From Clostridia bacterium (lineage in GTDB: Bacteria > Bacillota > DAOUPZ01), in assembly GCA_030625885.1 (NCBI GenBank), contig DAOUPZ010000018.1, positions 19,147 to 83,146 of the forward strand: 64,000 nucleotides of DNA, read 5' to 3'. Under the pieces are notes generated by a model, which did not search any database, had not been told where the DNA came from, and saw only the letters and a list, made by a program, of their open reading frames with translations. Position numbers and translations under genes: made by a program. Position 1 is the stretch's first letter; the number at the start of each line of letters is the position of its first letter. Below are positions 1 to 8,717 of this stretch, piece by piece.

Positions 1-654
1 CCGGCTCAAACCTTTCCCATGATGGTTAACAAATAATGCTTTTTCATCCCGATTACGAACTAACAACTGACGACCCTCTTCTATATATTGATTAACAAAC
101 TTAATCGCCATATCTCCCAGGGGAACAATTCTTTCCCGAGCTCCAGTGCCCCTGCATCGTAAAAATCCCATTTTTAAGTTAATATCTTCCTCACTGATAG
201 ATACTAATTCTGATACCCGGATACCCGTAGCATATAAGAGTTCCAACATCGCTCGATCTCGCAAACCTATAGCACCTGTTAAGTCAGGTTGACTCAATAA
301 TCTTTCCGTCTCCATAATCGTTAAGATCTGAGGTAACCGCTTTTCAGGTTTAGGCGTTTCTAAATGAGCAGTAGGATCTTTGATAAAATCATTTTCCCGC
401 ATAAGAAATTGATAAAAACATTTTACGACTGCCAAGTTGCGAGAAATGGTTGAAGTTGCTTTTCCTTTTTTCTGTAAATATAATAAAAAAGTAATAATGC
501 AGGCTTTATCAACTTTCTCCACATCTGTTATACTCTTTTCTTGGAGAAACACAAAAAAATTCTGTAAGTCACTCTCATATGCTATAATCGTATTTTGTGC
601 TAAACCTCTTTCCTTTTTTAAATATGTCACAAATTGTTCCAACCATTTTTTCAT
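1..654 (-). CDS. xerD: Site-specific tyrosine recombinase XerD, 5' part (cut by window edge)
   Basis: Not in the ORF track because its stop lies outside the window. The reverse strand reads MKKWLEQFVTYLKKERGLAQ at the start and runs open for 218 codons. Residues 1-90 look like the SAM-like core-binding domain of phage-type integrases. The catalytic domain follows, with ATGIRVSEL carrying the first catalytic arginine; the HxxR box and nucleophilic tyrosine would lie past the edge. XerD works with XerC to resolve chromosome dimers at dif. GAGG lies a few bases before the ATG. The next gene upstream on the same strand is a small membrane gene like the one next to xerD in Bacillus. XerC or another integrase of this family is possible, but the neighbour favours XerD. 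Confidence 0.85.
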   Translation of the reverse strand, partial: MKKWLEQFVTYLKKERGLAQNTIIAYESDLQNFFVFLQEKSITDVEKVDKACIITFLLYLQKKGKATSTISRNLAVVKCFYQFLMRENDFIKDPTAHLETPKPEKRLPQILTIMETERLLSQPDLTGAIGLRDRAMLELLYATGIRVSELVSISEEDINLKMGFLRCRGTGARERIVPLGDMAIKFVNQYIEEGRQLLVRNRDEKALFVNHHGKGLSR

Positions 655-786
655 CTTTACCCAACCTCACTTATCACTCATTAATATACCGCCAATTAGC
701 TTTTATTAAACATGAGTCCATAGTCTTCTTTATTTATTCCACATTTTAGCAACTGATTCCTGCACATTTATTTCTTTCTCTCTTTT

Positions 787-1038
787 TCATTCTTGAATTT
801 CACGGTAAGTCCTTTGAAATTCAAAAACAAATTTGTCCAAAAGAGTATCTTGAGGCATTTGATCTACTTTCATGACACGATTAGGCACTACTTTTCTCTC
901 TCCGGTAGCAACAGGCATCAAAGGCTTGGTAATCGTCAAAAACACAGGAATAATAATCGCAAGAATAACAACTAAAGCAATAAGTTGAAAAACCATTTTC
1001 AAACGTGGCTTCATACTAATTTGAAATGAAACGGACAA
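787..1038 (-). CDS. Small single-pass membrane protein, DUF4227/YqzK-like
   Basis: About 83 residues with one strongly hydrophobic segment (roughly residues 15-35, VFQLIALVVILAIIIPVFLT) after a basic start, then a charged tail ending in FQRTYREIQE. The track starts at a GTG that lies inside the ribosome binding site GGGAGGTG; the TTG at 1038, eight bases after GGAGG, is the more credible start. Size, topology and position just upstream of xerD match the YqzK/DUF4227 proteins of Firmicutes, which have no known function. That assignment rests on context and size, not on a profile search. Confidence 0.6.
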   Translation of the reverse strand: MSVSFQISMKPRLKMVFQLIALVVILAIIIPVFLTITKPLMPVATGERKVVPNRVMKVDQMPQDTLLDKFVFEFQRTYREIQE

Positions 1039-1102
1039 TAAAATCACCTCCCACTCTATGATTATGTTAATTTCATGCAGAGTAGAACTGATAGTATTGT
1101 GG

Positions 1103-1108
1103 TATAAT
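1103..1108 (+). promoter_or_regulatory. Possible extended -10 promoter element for tmcAL
   Basis: TGGTATAAT is a good extended -10 box (TGnTATAAT). No clear -35 box sits 17 bases upstream. It would give tmcAL a leader of about 180 bases that contains a heptamer repeat block. Confidence 0.35.
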
Positions 1109-1157
1109 GTTCTATATATGAAAAGATTTTAACGTACATATTATCACTGCTATTAGA

Positions 1158-1213
1158 AGCAGGTAGGACGCTCCCTCTGGTCGCTTGTAGCAGGTAGCTG
1201 TTCCCTACCTGCT
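1158..1213. repeat. Heptamer repeat block (GCAGGTA family) with 19-base module
   Basis: AGCAGGTAGG, then GACGCTCCCTCTGGTCGCT (reverse complement of the recurrent AGCGA...GAGCG module), then TAGCAGGTAGCTG and the opposite-strand CTACCTGCT. This lies in the untranslated leader between the divergent DUF4227-like gene and tmcAL. Confidence 0.7.
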
Positions 1214-1290
1214 CTACTTAGCGTTTGACAATAAATTCAAGGAATCAACACTTCAAATTCTTACAACAAAATCTGGGAGGCATATATAGC

Positions 1291-2550
1291 ATGCGTATTG
1301 CCGGAATCATTGCGGAATATAACCCTTTTCATAACGGGCACTACTATCATATTGAACGCACACGGGAAGAAACCGGAGCTGACGGCATTGTATGTGTCAT
1401 CAGCGGTCATTTTACCCAACGCGGTGAACCCGCACTCGTAGATAAATGGGCAAGAACAGAGATGGCACTACAAAGTGGTGCTGACGTTATTCTGGAGCTG
1501 CCAACCGTTTTTGCCACAGGCAGCGCACAATACTTTGCTAGAGGCGGCATAGCAACCCTGCAAGCGACAGGGGTTATCGATCATTTATCATTTGGCAGCG
1601 AAACACCCCAACTAGAGCTGCTCCAAAAAATTGCTTCCATCCTCTCGCAAGAACCCTCTCTATATAAAGAACACTTAATCGCTCATCTCAAAAACGGTTT
1701 GAGCTACCCCCATGCACGTATGCAGGCTTTATTGAATTACCTAAAAGCAATTGATCCCTCATCCATTGAAAGAATAGAATATATTCTAAAACAGCCAAAT
1801 AATATCCTGGCCATCGAATACCTTCAAGCGTTACAATATTGGAATTTTTCGATATCTCCACTCGCAATCGAGCGCCTAGGCACATCTTATCACGAAGAAC
1901 AGTTAAATGATCGTTCATCCCTCTCCAGTGCAACTGCCATTCGGAAACAGGTTCTGTCAGGAAATCATTTCTCACGTATTAAACCGTATATTCCTGAACA
2001 CGCTTTATCCATTTTAAACAGGGAAATTAAAAACGGAAAAGGTCCGGTTATGTGGGAAAATTTATCTCAAACGCTATTGGTTTTGCTGCGTCAGGCTACA
2101 CCTCAAACATTAGCACACTTCCCTGAGATGGAAATCGGACTTGAAAACCGTTTTCTCCAGGCTGCCTATCAATCAACAACTTTAACTCACTTATTAGAGC
2201 ACGTTAAGACGAAACGTTATACCTATACACGTCTCCAACGCATCTTATGCTATATCTTATTGGGATTGACAAAAGAAAAACAAGGGAGATTAATTGATGA
2301 TGGCCCTCAATATTTACGTATACTGGGGTTTTCTCAAACAGGCCAACAGATTCTTCAACAAATGAAACACCATGCCGCCTTGCCTCTGCTCACGACCATT
2401 GGCAAACATACCTTTTCCAAACAATCACAAACATTTATAGATATGCTGAAATTAGACTTATTGGCAAGCGATCTTTATACCTTAGCTTTCCCTGATGTAA
2501 CCAGACGAACAGGAAACTGTGATTATTACAAGCAAGTGATTAGAATATGA
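1291..2550 (+). CDS. tmcAL: tRNA(Met) cytidine acetate ligase (YlbM family)
   Basis: The protein uses acetate and ATP to make N4-acetylcytidine at the wobble base of elongator tRNA-Met. The N-terminus MRIAGIIAEYNPFHNGHYYH carries the nucleotidyltransferase-like HxGH nucleotide-binding motif typical of the family, and the 419-residue length fits. The ORF track starts 22 codons earlier at an ATG without a ribosome binding site; the ATG at 1291 follows GGGAGG by ten bases and begins exactly where family members begin. The neighbours ylbL, ylbK and ylbJ are those it has in Bacillus, but here tmcAL faces ylbL-ylbK (convergent). A short hairpin follows the stop codon directly. Confidence 0.9.
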   Translation: MRIAGIIAEYNPFHNGHYYHIERTREETGADGIVCVISGHFTQRGEPALVDKWARTEMALQSGADVILELPTVFATGSAQYFARGGIATLQATGVIDHLSFGSETPQLELLQKIASILSQEPSLYKEHLIAHLKNGLSYPHARMQALLNYLKAIDPSSIERIEYILKQPNNILAIEYLQALQYWNFSISPLAIERLGTSYHEEQLNDRSSLSSATAIRKQVLSGNHFSRIKPYIPEHALSILNREIKNGKGPVMWENLSQTLLVLLRQATPQTLAHFPEMEIGLENRFLQAAYQSTTLTHLLEHVKTKRYTYTRLQRILCYILLGLTKEKQGRLIDDGPQYLRILGFSQTGQQILQQMKHHAALPLLTTIGKHTFSKQSQTFIDMLKLDLLASDLYTLAFPDVTRRTGNCDYYKQVIRI

Positions 2551-2574
2551 GAAAGACGGCTGAAGCCGTCTTTC
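2551..2574 (+). terminator. Hairpin after tmcAL
   Basis: GAAAGACGGC-TGAA-GCCGTCTTTC is a perfect 10-bp stem starting one base after the stop. The T tract is short (TTTC), so termination strength is uncertain. A heptamer block begins directly on its 3' side. Confidence 0.55.
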
Positions 2575-2608
2575 AGTTGACAGTTGATAGTGGACAGTTG
2601 ACAGTTAA
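2575..2608. repeat. Heptamer repeat block (AGTTGAC family)
   Basis: AGTTGAC AGTTGAT AGTGGAC AGTTGAC AGTTA: four and a half units with an exact 7-base period. Confidence 0.75.
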
Positions 2609-2666
2609 AAAAACAAAACCATAAAGAAATAAAAATAAATTCTACTTCGCTAGCGAACAATTTGTT

Positions 2667-2801
2667 GTAAGTTCTTTATATGTCATGCAATAAAGAACTT
2701 ACATTACAGGTTTGCAGGAAAAGCGAAGGAAAGATGGGGACATTCTATGAGGCACGAGTGGTGTGTCCCCATGTTGCCAGAGCAATTCTAAATGTAAAAA
2801 C
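2667..2801. repeat. Dispersed repeat carrying an inserted GGGGACA palindrome
   Basis: A 12-bp inverted repeat GTAAGTTCTTTA/TAAAGAACTTAC (2667-2702), then sequence shared with 38988-39048. The second copy has the same left part (tatgtcatgcaataaagaac, then tttgcag) joined directly to the same right part (cattctaaatgtaaaaac). Here about 61 bases (about 2718-2780) containing the palindrome separate the two parts. Confidence 0.75.
2736..2770 (+). repeat. 35-bp GGGGACA/TGTCCCC palindrome, copy 1
   Basis: GGGGACATTCTA ... TGGTGTGTCCCC with loop TGAGGCACGAG. It pairs over 12 positions with one T-T mismatch and two G-T wobbles. Four further copies are at 18843, 39667, 42732 and 46289. Confidence 0.8.
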
Positions 2802-2848
2802 TTTAATGCAATTTATATAGTTTGCTGATACATTATTATTTGATAAGA

Positions 2849-2880
2849 AAAACACCAGATGAATATTCATCTGGTGTTTT
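2849..2880 (-). terminator. Intrinsic terminator of the ylbK-ylbL unit
   Basis: Perfect 32-base palindrome AAAACACCAGATGAAT/ATTCATCTGGTGTTTT six bases beyond the ylbL stop, flanked by A/T tracts on both strands. Confidence 0.85.
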
Positions 2881-2885
2881 CCTTA

Positions 2886-3881
2886 TTAAGCAACATTGTC
2901 TAACGTATTCAAAAATTCCATCGCATCTTTAAAATTTTCCACGGGAATCAGCTTAATATCTTTAGCCCCTTGCTTAGCCTCCTCAAGGTTATTAACAGGA
3001 GCAAAGAAATATTCTGCACCTTCCCGCTCAGCAGCAATCACTTTTTGCTTAATACCGCCAATCTCACCCACATCTCCATTAATATCAATCGTTCCTGTTC
3101 CTGCAATACGATATTCTCGTGAAATATCCTCAGGTTTTAACTGATTATAAATCTCTAATGAAAACATGAGACCCGCTGAAGGCCCTGCAATATTTTCTGT
3201 ATCGAAATTAATGTCTACAGGAAGATGGTATTCAAGATCTTGCGTTACAACAAGTATCTTTACAACAGGCTTACCCGGTTTCTCAGGCACTTCTCCAGTC
3301 TTAACGTCCGTTTCAAAAATTTCTTCTCCCCGTTTTACCTTAAGATGTACCGTATCCCCCACCTTTCGATCTTGAACCGCATTGACCAACTCTTCGGAAA
3401 CAATGACTTCCTTCCCGTCTACCGCTTCAATCACATCTCCAGCTTCTAATTTTCCCTGGGCAGGACTATCCGGCAACACCTTATGAACCGTCACCTTTCC
3501 AGAAACATCTACTTTTTCCCCGGCTTCCTTCAAGGCAACAATACCGGATGAAAGTTGGCTTTCTTCCATCATGATTTTCATAATTTCTAAATATTCATCC
3601 ATATCTATATCCTGCGGCAACATTTGGGTTGCAGGGATGACATCGATATCAGGATTAAGCATTCCCCAAATAAGCTTTAAAGTACTGGCCCGCTGGGTAG
3701 AAACAGCAGTCAATAAAAAAGCCCCCTGATCATCGTCATCTCCATTCTCAACGGAAACAATTTGGCTCAAATCCGTAGCAACGCCTGGTTGAATGATGAA
3801 ATAATTAACTGGATAAAACACAAATAAACCTAATAAAACAAACAAAACAATAATCTTTAAAAACGATCTGATTTTTCTCAC
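2886..3881 (-). CDS. ylbL: PDZ and Lon-type serine protease, YlbL/SepM family
   Basis: A membrane-anchored protease of 331 residues. An N-terminal transmembrane helix spans about residues 7-27. A PDZ domain spans about 115-195 (VLPDSPAQGKLEAGDVIEAV). A C-terminal Lon/S16 proteolytic domain has the serine in IAGPSAGLMFSLEIY and the lysine in GGIKQKVIAA, the expected Ser-Lys dyad. The GTG start immediately follows the ylbK stop, with AGGAAGGG upstream, so the two genes are translationally adjacent. Streptococcal SepM in this family trims a competence pheromone; the clostridial substrate is unknown. Order ylbK-ylbL matches Bacillus. Confidence 0.9.
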   Translation of the reverse strand: MRKIRSFLKIIVLFVLLGLFVFYPVNYFIIQPGVATDLSQIVSVENGDDDDQGAFLLTAVSTQRASTLKLIWGMLNPDIDVIPATQMLPQDIDMDEYLEIMKIMMEESQLSSGIVALKEAGEKVDVSGKVTVHKVLPDSPAQGKLEAGDVIEAVDGKEVIVSEELVNAVQDRKVGDTVHLKVKRGEEIFETDVKTGEVPEKPGKPVVKILVVTQDLEYHLPVDINFDTENIAGPSAGLMFSLEIYNQLKPEDISREYRIAGTGTIDINGDVGEIGGIKQKVIAAEREGAEYFFAPVNNLEEAKQGAKDIKLIPVENFKDAMEFLNTLDNVA

Positions 3882-4739
3882 TTATTTCCCTTCCTTCTCC
3901 TTAATCACTCGCCATATATCAGGCAAAACAGCTTCCGCTGCCAGCATTCCACATGCTATACATTCTTCCCGCCTTTCAAATTTAGCCGTTGAAAATTCTC
4001 CTACTTGAGGTCGGATAAAAATATCTGCATCAGGAACATAGGCTTGTAAAGCATGATGATCTAAAATTTCAATAGACTGCATAATAATATCACACGCATT
4101 ATTCACTTCATTAAAATGAAAATCCGATCCCACGTCAACCCCAATAATCACATCCAACCCCAAATCGCGAGTTTCCCTTACCGGTACACGGCTGGTTACG
4201 CCCCCATCCACCAATGTTCTTCCCCCTAAAATAACAGGTTCAAAAATACCCGGTATAGAAATACTCGCACGAACAGCTTGAGCGATCTCCCCTTCTTGGA
4301 AAACAACCGCTTCTCCCCGTTCAATATCAGATGCAATGACTGCCAAAGGAATATTTGCTTGTGCAAATGTTTTCTCTTTCGTCAAAAGTCGTATAAACTG
4401 ATAGATTTTTTCTCCGTAAATAATACCTTTCCGAGAAAAAAAAACTCTCATGATTTCTTTCATTTTTTCTTTGGTCACAAAATCCCGTGGAGAAATGACC
4501 GGATCAATCAATGTCCTAATATCTAAATTATATACTAATTTTTCTAGTAGTTCTAAATCTATACCCGTCGCATAAAAAGCGCCTACTACAGCTCCGATAC
4601 TAGAACCCACTATATAATCAATAGGAATACCTTCCCGCTTTAAAACCTTTAATACACCAATATGTGCTAAACCCCGCCCCCCTCCAGACCCTAAGGCAAG
4701 TCCTACTTTTATCTTGTCTTCCTGCATATCACTCACCAT
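3882..4739 (-). CDS. ylbK: Patatin-like phospholipase, YlbK/RssA family
   Basis: A 285-residue serine hydrolase of the patatin fold. The oxyanion loop GLALGSGGGRGLAHIGVL is near residue 15, the nucleophile elbow is GSSIG near residue 45, and the catalytic aspartate is in LVDGGV near residue 165. The Ser-Asp dyad is intact. No signal peptide is visible, so it is probably cytoplasmic. Two ATGs are possible: the first at 4739 and an in-frame one at 4727, which is preceded by GGTGAG. The gene is followed without a gap by ylbL. The physiological lipid substrate is not known for this subfamily. Confidence 0.9.
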   Translation of the reverse strand: MVSDMQEDKIKVGLALGSGGGRGLAHIGVLKVLKREGIPIDYIVGSSIGAVVGAFYATGIDLELLEKLVYNLDIRTLIDPVISPRDFVTKEKMKEIMRVFFSRKGIIYGEKIYQFIRLLTKEKTFAQANIPLAVIASDIERGEAVVFQEGEIAQAVRASISIPGIFEPVILGGRTLVDGGVTSRVPVRETRDLGLDVIIGVDVGSDFHFNEVNNACDIIMQSIEILDHHALQAYVPDADIFIRPQVGEFSTAKFERREECIACGMLAAEAVLPDIWRVIKEKEGK

Positions 4740-4873
4740 CTAGTTGTCAATCTCCCTTTACTGTACAATTTATTTTATAAATATGTCTTATCTTATTCTT
4801 ACAAAAACAAAATAGACCTGAAGCATATCTTCTCATGTCATCCCATATATATTATTGGAAAGATTTAAAAAAT

Positions 4874-4971
4874 GCTGAAGGCTGAAAACTGATAGCCAAA
4901 AGCTGAAAACTAAAGATAATGACAAAAGTCTTTTGAATGTTTCTTTAGCCTTTAGCTTTATGCCTTAAGCC
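4874..4971. repeat. Heptamer repeat blocks (CTGAAAA and GCTTTAG families)
   Basis: 4874-4916 reads GCTGAAG GCTGAAA ACTGATA GCCAAAA GCTGAAA ACTAAAG; 4943-4971 reads CTTTAGC CTTTAGC TTTATGC CTTAAGC. Both have a 7-base period. They fill most of the 252-base divergent gap between ylbK and ylbJ. Confidence 0.75.
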
Positions 4972-4991
4972 ATTAATACCTGGAGGAAAAA

Positions 4992-6188
4992 ATGAACACA
5001 TCTTCTTACCGCTGCCACATCACAAATATAGCCTTTGCTTTTAGCAGCCTATTTATAGCTCTCTGTATGGTTTTTTCTCCGGAACATACTTTACTAGCCT
5101 CTAAGAATGGCATAAAAATTTGGTGGGAAACCGTTTTCCCTGCTTTGCTGCCCTTTTGTATCATGTCTGATATCCTGGTTGGACTAGGCGTTGTACAATT
5201 CGTAGGCGTTTTATTAGAGCCATTGATGCGTCCGCTATTCAACGTTCCGGGTACCGGTGGTTTTGTATTAGCTATGGGTTTTGCGAGCGGCTACCCAATT
5301 GGTGCTATTTTAACAGCACGCCTGCATGAACAGAATCTCTGTACACCTGCTGAAGGAGAGCGTCTTGTTACGTTCACAACAACATCTGACCCCATTTTCA
5401 TTGGTGGCGCAGTCGCACTAGGGATGTTTGGCAATGGTCACTTAGCGCTCCTACTAATGTTAGGCCACTATTTATCCAGCTTAATCGTTGGCATCATCTT
5501 TCGATTTTGGAAAAAAGGAGATGCCTCATCAAGTCCGCTTACATCATCTGATCCCATCATCTTAAAAGCCTTCAAGGCCTTATTTGCTGCAAGGAAAAAT
5601 GATAACCGACCCATAGGAAAAATAATGGGTGATGCTGTGCGCCAGGGATTACAAACCTTATTATTAGTTGGCGGATTTATTATTCTATTTTCTGTGCTAA
5701 TGGAAATGCTAACCCTAATCGGTTTCATTACAATGGTAACACACTTCCTGTCTAAGCTTACTGTCTATCTTCATGTAGACCCATTGTTATTAGATGGATT
5801 AGTCAAAGGCTTTTTTGAAATGACTAACGGTCAAAACGCTCTAAGTCAAACAAATGCCCCAATAGCCCAAAAAATGATCGCTGCCAGCCTCTTACTGGGA
5901 TGGGCTGGCTTATCGATTCAAGCACAAATTTTAAGTATTATTCAAGATGCAAATATCAAATCCAATGCTTTTGTTATTTCCAAAATGGTCTACGCCATAA
6001 TAGCCCCATTTATCACTTTTATTTTAATCAAAATTAATCCGCTTCTGCTTGATGTGTTTTCTCAACCATCCATTCCATCTCTTACGGGACTATTCTCTCT
6101 TGAAAAAATGTTATTAATCTTTATCATGACTCTAAGCTGTTTATTATTACTCAGTTTATTCTGCCATCTCTTAAAGAAAACGACCTGA
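4992..6188 (+). CDS. ylbJ: Sporulation integral membrane protein YlbJ
   Basis: A 398-residue polytopic membrane protein with about eight to ten hydrophobic segments and a nucleoside-recognition (Gate) type core, including FALGFASGYPIGA-like and TTTSDPIFIGGAVALGMFG loops. YlbJ is conserved only in spore formers; in Bacillus it is made in the mother cell and needed for heat-resistant spores. TGGAGG precedes the ATG by six bases. It is transcribed away from ylbK-ylbL and converges on the coiled-coil gene, the stops being nine bases apart. The transported solute, if any, is unknown. Confidence 0.9.
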   Translation: MNTSSYRCHITNIAFAFSSLFIALCMVFSPEHTLLASKNGIKIWWETVFPALLPFCIMSDILVGLGVVQFVGVLLEPLMRPLFNVPGTGGFVLAMGFASGYPIGAILTARLHEQNLCTPAEGERLVTFTTTSDPIFIGGAVALGMFGNGHLALLLMLGHYLSSLIVGIIFRFWKKGDASSSPLTSSDPIILKAFKALFAARKNDNRPIGKIMGDAVRQGLQTLLLVGGFIILFSVLMEMLTLIGFITMVTHFLSKLTVYLHVDPLLLDGLVKGFFEMTNGQNALSQTNAPIAQKMIAASLLLGWAGLSIQAQILSIIQDANIKSNAFVISKMVYAIIAPFITFILIKINPLLLDVFSQPSIPSLTGLFSLEKMLLIFIMTLSCLLLLSLFCHLLKKTT

Positions 6189-6196
6189 AAAATTGC

Positions 6197-6664
6197 TTAG
6201 GCCTCTTGAGGCAACTCATTATTTCTTACTCTCAACTGTTGCTGTCCATTTTGCACGGTTGACAAAGCACGCCCTAATTGAAGTTCTAATTGGCTTAATA
6301 CAGTTGCAGCATATTCATCCGCCCCTTGACGAATATCCAAAGCAATACTCTGCGCTTCCTCAAGAATTAATTGGCTTTGTTCTTTGGCATACTGTACAAC
6401 CTCATTCTCTTCTGCCATTTCTTTCACCTGCTCCTGCGCCTCAAGTAAAATCCCATTAGCCTCTTCCCGTGCCTCTGCTAAAATTTCTTCCCTTTCTTTC
6501 ATCACCATTTTAGCTTCTCTCATTTCGTTTGGTAAATTGAGTCTGATTTCATCAATCGTATCCAATAATTTTTCCTTAGAAATGAGGGATTTGTCTGAAA
6601 AGGGTACATTAGAAGCTTTGTCTACCATTTCCTCCAATTCATTAAATAAAGTAACTAAACTCAT
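6197..6664 (-). CDS. Coiled-coil protein downstream of coaD, F0F1 subunit b-like
   Basis: A 155-residue, highly charged protein dominated by one long heptad-rich helix (about residues 50-130, for example KEREEILAEAREEANGILLE), resembling the stalk of ATP synthase subunit b but without a membrane anchor. Similar proteins follow coaD in many clostridia and are often labelled ATPase; I see no nucleotide-binding motif. The ATG at 6664 follows GGGAGG by nine bases, and that GGGAGG overlaps the coaD stop, so translation is probably coupled. The track start at 6685 lies within coaD. Function unknown. Confidence 0.75.
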   Translation of the reverse strand: MSLVTLFNELEEMVDKASNVPFSDKSLISKEKLLDTIDEIRLNLPNEMREAKMVMKEREEILAEAREEANGILLEAQEQVKEMAEENEVVQYAKEQSQLILEEAQSIALDIRQGADEYAATVLSQLELQLGRALSTVQNGQQQLRVRNNELPQEA

Positions 6665-6668
6665 CTTC

Positions 6669-7178
6669 TCATTCCTCCCGTCCATTTGATCCCAAATGAT
6701 ATTTTTCTATCGTCCTTCTGGCAATCGTTTCCGGTACAAAATCAATCAACTGTAAATTATTCTTACCAAACATGGCAATTTCTTTGACCATGCTGGAGCT
6801 TAAAAAAGAATACTTACTACTTGTCATCAAAAACATCATTTCCATCTCTGGCGCTAATTTAGAATTCGTTAATGCCATCTGAAATTCATATTCAAAATCG
6901 GACATTGCTCTCAGTCCTCTTATAATAACAGATGCGCCTTTTTCACGTGCATATTCAACGGTTAACCCACTAAAATAATCAATTTCTATGTTGGGAAGAT
7001 GCTGCGTAATCTCATACAGCATTTCGATCCGTTCATTAATTTTAAATAATGATTTCTTACGCGGGTTATCCAAAACCCCTACAATCAACTTATCAAAAAA
7101 ACGTGAACTACGCTCTATAATATCCAAATGACCATTGGTTGCCGGATCAAAACTACCTGGATAAATTGCAATTTTCAT
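6669..7178 (-). CDS. coaD: Phosphopantetheine adenylyltransferase
   Basis: Fourth step of coenzyme A synthesis: joins 4'-phosphopantetheine and ATP to give dephospho-CoA. The 169-residue length, the N-terminal [16 protein letters not shown] with the T/HxGH motif, [15 protein letters not shown] and the C-terminal SSSMVKEIA motif are all canonical. The start overlaps the end of rsmD by 26 bases, with GAGGAGGG in front, so rsmD-coaD-coiled-coil gene form an operon, as ylbH-ylbI do in Bacillus. Confidence 0.97.
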   Translation of the reverse strand: MKIAIYPGSFDPATNGHLDIIERSSRFFDKLIVGVLDNPRKKSLFKINERIEMLYEITQHLPNIEIDYFSGLTVEYAREKGASVIIRGLRAMSDFEYEFQMALTNSKLAPEMEMMFLMTSSKYSFLSSSMVKEIAMFGKNNLQLIDFVPETIARRTIEKYHLGSNGREE

Positions 7179-7758
7179 TTTTTCCCTCCTCTAAACAACG
7201 ATTAGAAAAATCAATCCTATAAAAGGAAATCATCGTATCACCATACCTATTTTGTCTGGCTAAAAGCAAATGACCCATTCTTTCAGGGTATTTCTCTCGC
7301 CGATGGTGCTCTACTAGAACCATCCCATCTTCTTCTAATAGATTATTGTCGTTAATTTTTTGTAAAGTAGGTAAACTCATATCTTTTTCATAAGGGGGAT
7401 CAAGAAAAATAATGTCAAACTTGCGTCCCGCATTTTGGAATTTTCCTAAAGCAGAGATAACAGAATCCCTAATGACTTGTGCGTCATTTTCAAACCCTGT
7501 TAAAGCTAGATTATCCCGAATCACTTTAAGCGCTGCAGGATTATTTTCTACAAAAACACTTTCTTTACTCCCTCTACTTAAAGCTTCTATTCCCATGTTA
7601 CCAGTTCCTGCATAAAGATCCAAAAATAAACACCCGGGAATATATGGACCTAATATATTAAATATTGCCTCCTTCACTCGATCTGAAGTAGGCCTAGTCT
7701 TCAACCCTTTAAGGGCTTTTAGTCGTCGTCCTTTAGCCTGTCCACTAATAATACGCAC
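7153..7758 (-). CDS. rsmD: 16S rRNA (guanine966-N2)-methyltransferase
   Basis: Rossmann-fold methyltransferase acting on the small-subunit rRNA. Motif I is [17 protein letters not shown] and the N2-guanine methylase motif IV is DPPYEKD. The track starts at an ATG whose next codons contain the ribosome binding site GGAGG; the GTG at 7758, eleven bases after GGAGG, gives the usual family N-terminus [13 protein letters not shown], 201 residues. First gene of the operon with coaD. Confidence 0.95.
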   Translation of the reverse strand: MRIISGQAKGRRLKALKGLKTRPTSDRVKEAIFNILGPYIPGCLFLDLYAGTGNMGIEALSRGSKESVFVENNPAALKVIRDNLALTGFENDAQVIRDSVISALGKFQNAGRKFDIIFLDPPYEKDMSLPTLQKINDNNLLEEDGMVLVEHHRREKYPERMGHLLLARQNRYGDTMISFYRIDFSNRCLEEGKNENCNLSR

Positions 7759-7783
7759 TTCGTTGTTTACCTCCATATATATT

Positions 7784-8056
7784 AGCAGGTAGCTCGTTCC
7801 CTACGGTCACTTGTAGCAGGTAGCAGGTAGGCTTTATTTGATAGGCTCTGCTTTTTCCAATAAAGTTCTTTACTAACCATTAATAAATTATAAAAGCTTC
7901 CTCATAATCTACCACTTATATTTGAAAAGTAATTATTCACAAAACCTTCAAATCTCAACTAACCTTTACTGTAAAGGCTCAGACTTTCTAATTATATCCT
8001 ACCGCCTACCTGCTGGTTGCTACCTGCTTCTTTTATCTTTTCCTACCTGCTGTTCC
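7784..8056. repeat. Heptamer repeat blocks in the rsmD-8.2 kb gap
   Basis: The 474-base gap between rsmD and the first small gene has no gene of its own. It has GCAGGTA units plus the 19-base module at 7784-7830 (CTCGTTCCCTACGGTCACT at 7793), an AT-rich centre, and CTACCTG/CTACCGC units at 7999-8056. Confidence 0.7.
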
Positions 8057-8232
8057 TTTGTATTTCTTTCTTATTTTACCACATGATGGTTTTTTTATCA
8101 TCTTGAATAATCTTTTTAATATAGTTAACATTTACTATTTCCATTTTACATATTTTTGTTACATACACCTCATAATAATAGTGAATATTTTTGTCAATGT
8201 TTTTCTGTTTAATTGTAAAGGAGGACGTATTT

Positions 8233-8445
8233 ATGACACAGGAATTCATACCTGGATATGCTAAGGAAAACCCACAGGTTCTTGCTTCTGTCGCCTACAA
8301 AGTTCGATCTGATTATGGTCTTGATCCAGAACAATTAATGAGTGCCATATTGGAGGGAAAAAACACTCAAGAGATCGCTCAAGAATTGGGTGTCCCTGAA
8401 GAAACTGCCCGAGAAGCCATAAAGGTTTTGGGTTACCACTGGTAA
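8233..8445 (+). CDS. Small HTH-like protein, first of three tandem paralogues
   Basis: 70 residues from the ATG at 8233, eight bases after AAAGGAGG; the track start at 8191 has no ribosome binding site. The C-terminal half reads LEGKNTQEIAQELGVPEETA, a pattern of helix, short turn and helix like a DNA-binding HTH of the sigma-70 region 4 or CENP-B kind. It shares most of this segment with the next gene. No membrane segment or cysteine is present. I do not recognise a named family. The three genes have separate ribosome binding sites, the same strand and short gaps, so they are probably one transcript ending at 8985. Confidence 0.75.
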   Translation: MTQEFIPGYAKENPQVLASVAYKVRSDYGLDPEQLMSAILEGKNTQEIAQELGVPEETAREAIKVLGYHW

Positions 8446-8461
8446 AAGGAGGTGAAATAAA

Positions 8462-8653
8462 TTGGCTAACAAAGATTTTGAATCTCAGTTAAGTCCTGAA
8501 GCTTGTGTTTTTGCAGAAACAATGTACGGTATCAATCGAAGACAATTATTCGATGCTGTTTTAAATGGTAAAAATAGTATGGAAATTGCTCAAGAACTTG
8601 GTATTCCTAAAGAAACGGCTCAACAAGCCATCAATATTTTGGGAAACAAGTAG
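8462..8653 (+). CDS. Small HTH-like protein, second tandem paralogue
   Basis: 63 residues from a TTG start seven bases after AGGAGGTG. The segment DAVLNGKNSMEIAQELGIPK aligns with the first paralogue almost residue for residue, followed by ETAQQAINILG. The N-terminal part (SPEACVFAETMYGI) resembles the third paralogue (DTSIFAETMSA), so this gene links the other two. Function unknown; the fold suggests nucleic-acid or protein binding. Confidence 0.75.
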   Translation: MANKDFESQLSPEACVFAETMYGINRRQLFDAVLNGKNSMEIAQELGIPKETAQQAINILGNK

Positions 8654-8690
8654 TAAGAAAAAGGTAAGTAATCCCGCTTACTACTTACTT
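8654..8690 (+). repeat. GTAAGTA-type repeat hairpin between small paralogues 2 and 3
   Basis: GTAAGTAATCCCGCTTACTACTTAC can fold with GTAAGTA against TACTTAC. It uses the same GTAAGT heptamer seen at 21603-21667. It could act as an attenuator or RNA processing site between the genes. Confidence 0.45.
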
Positions 8691-8717
8691 TATTAAACAG
8701 CAAAGGAGGTGAAACCT

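Noticed and set aside
437-709. 90-residue ORF on + over the xerD start
   Set aside because: Antisense shadow of xerD, which has clear integrase sequence on the minus strand.
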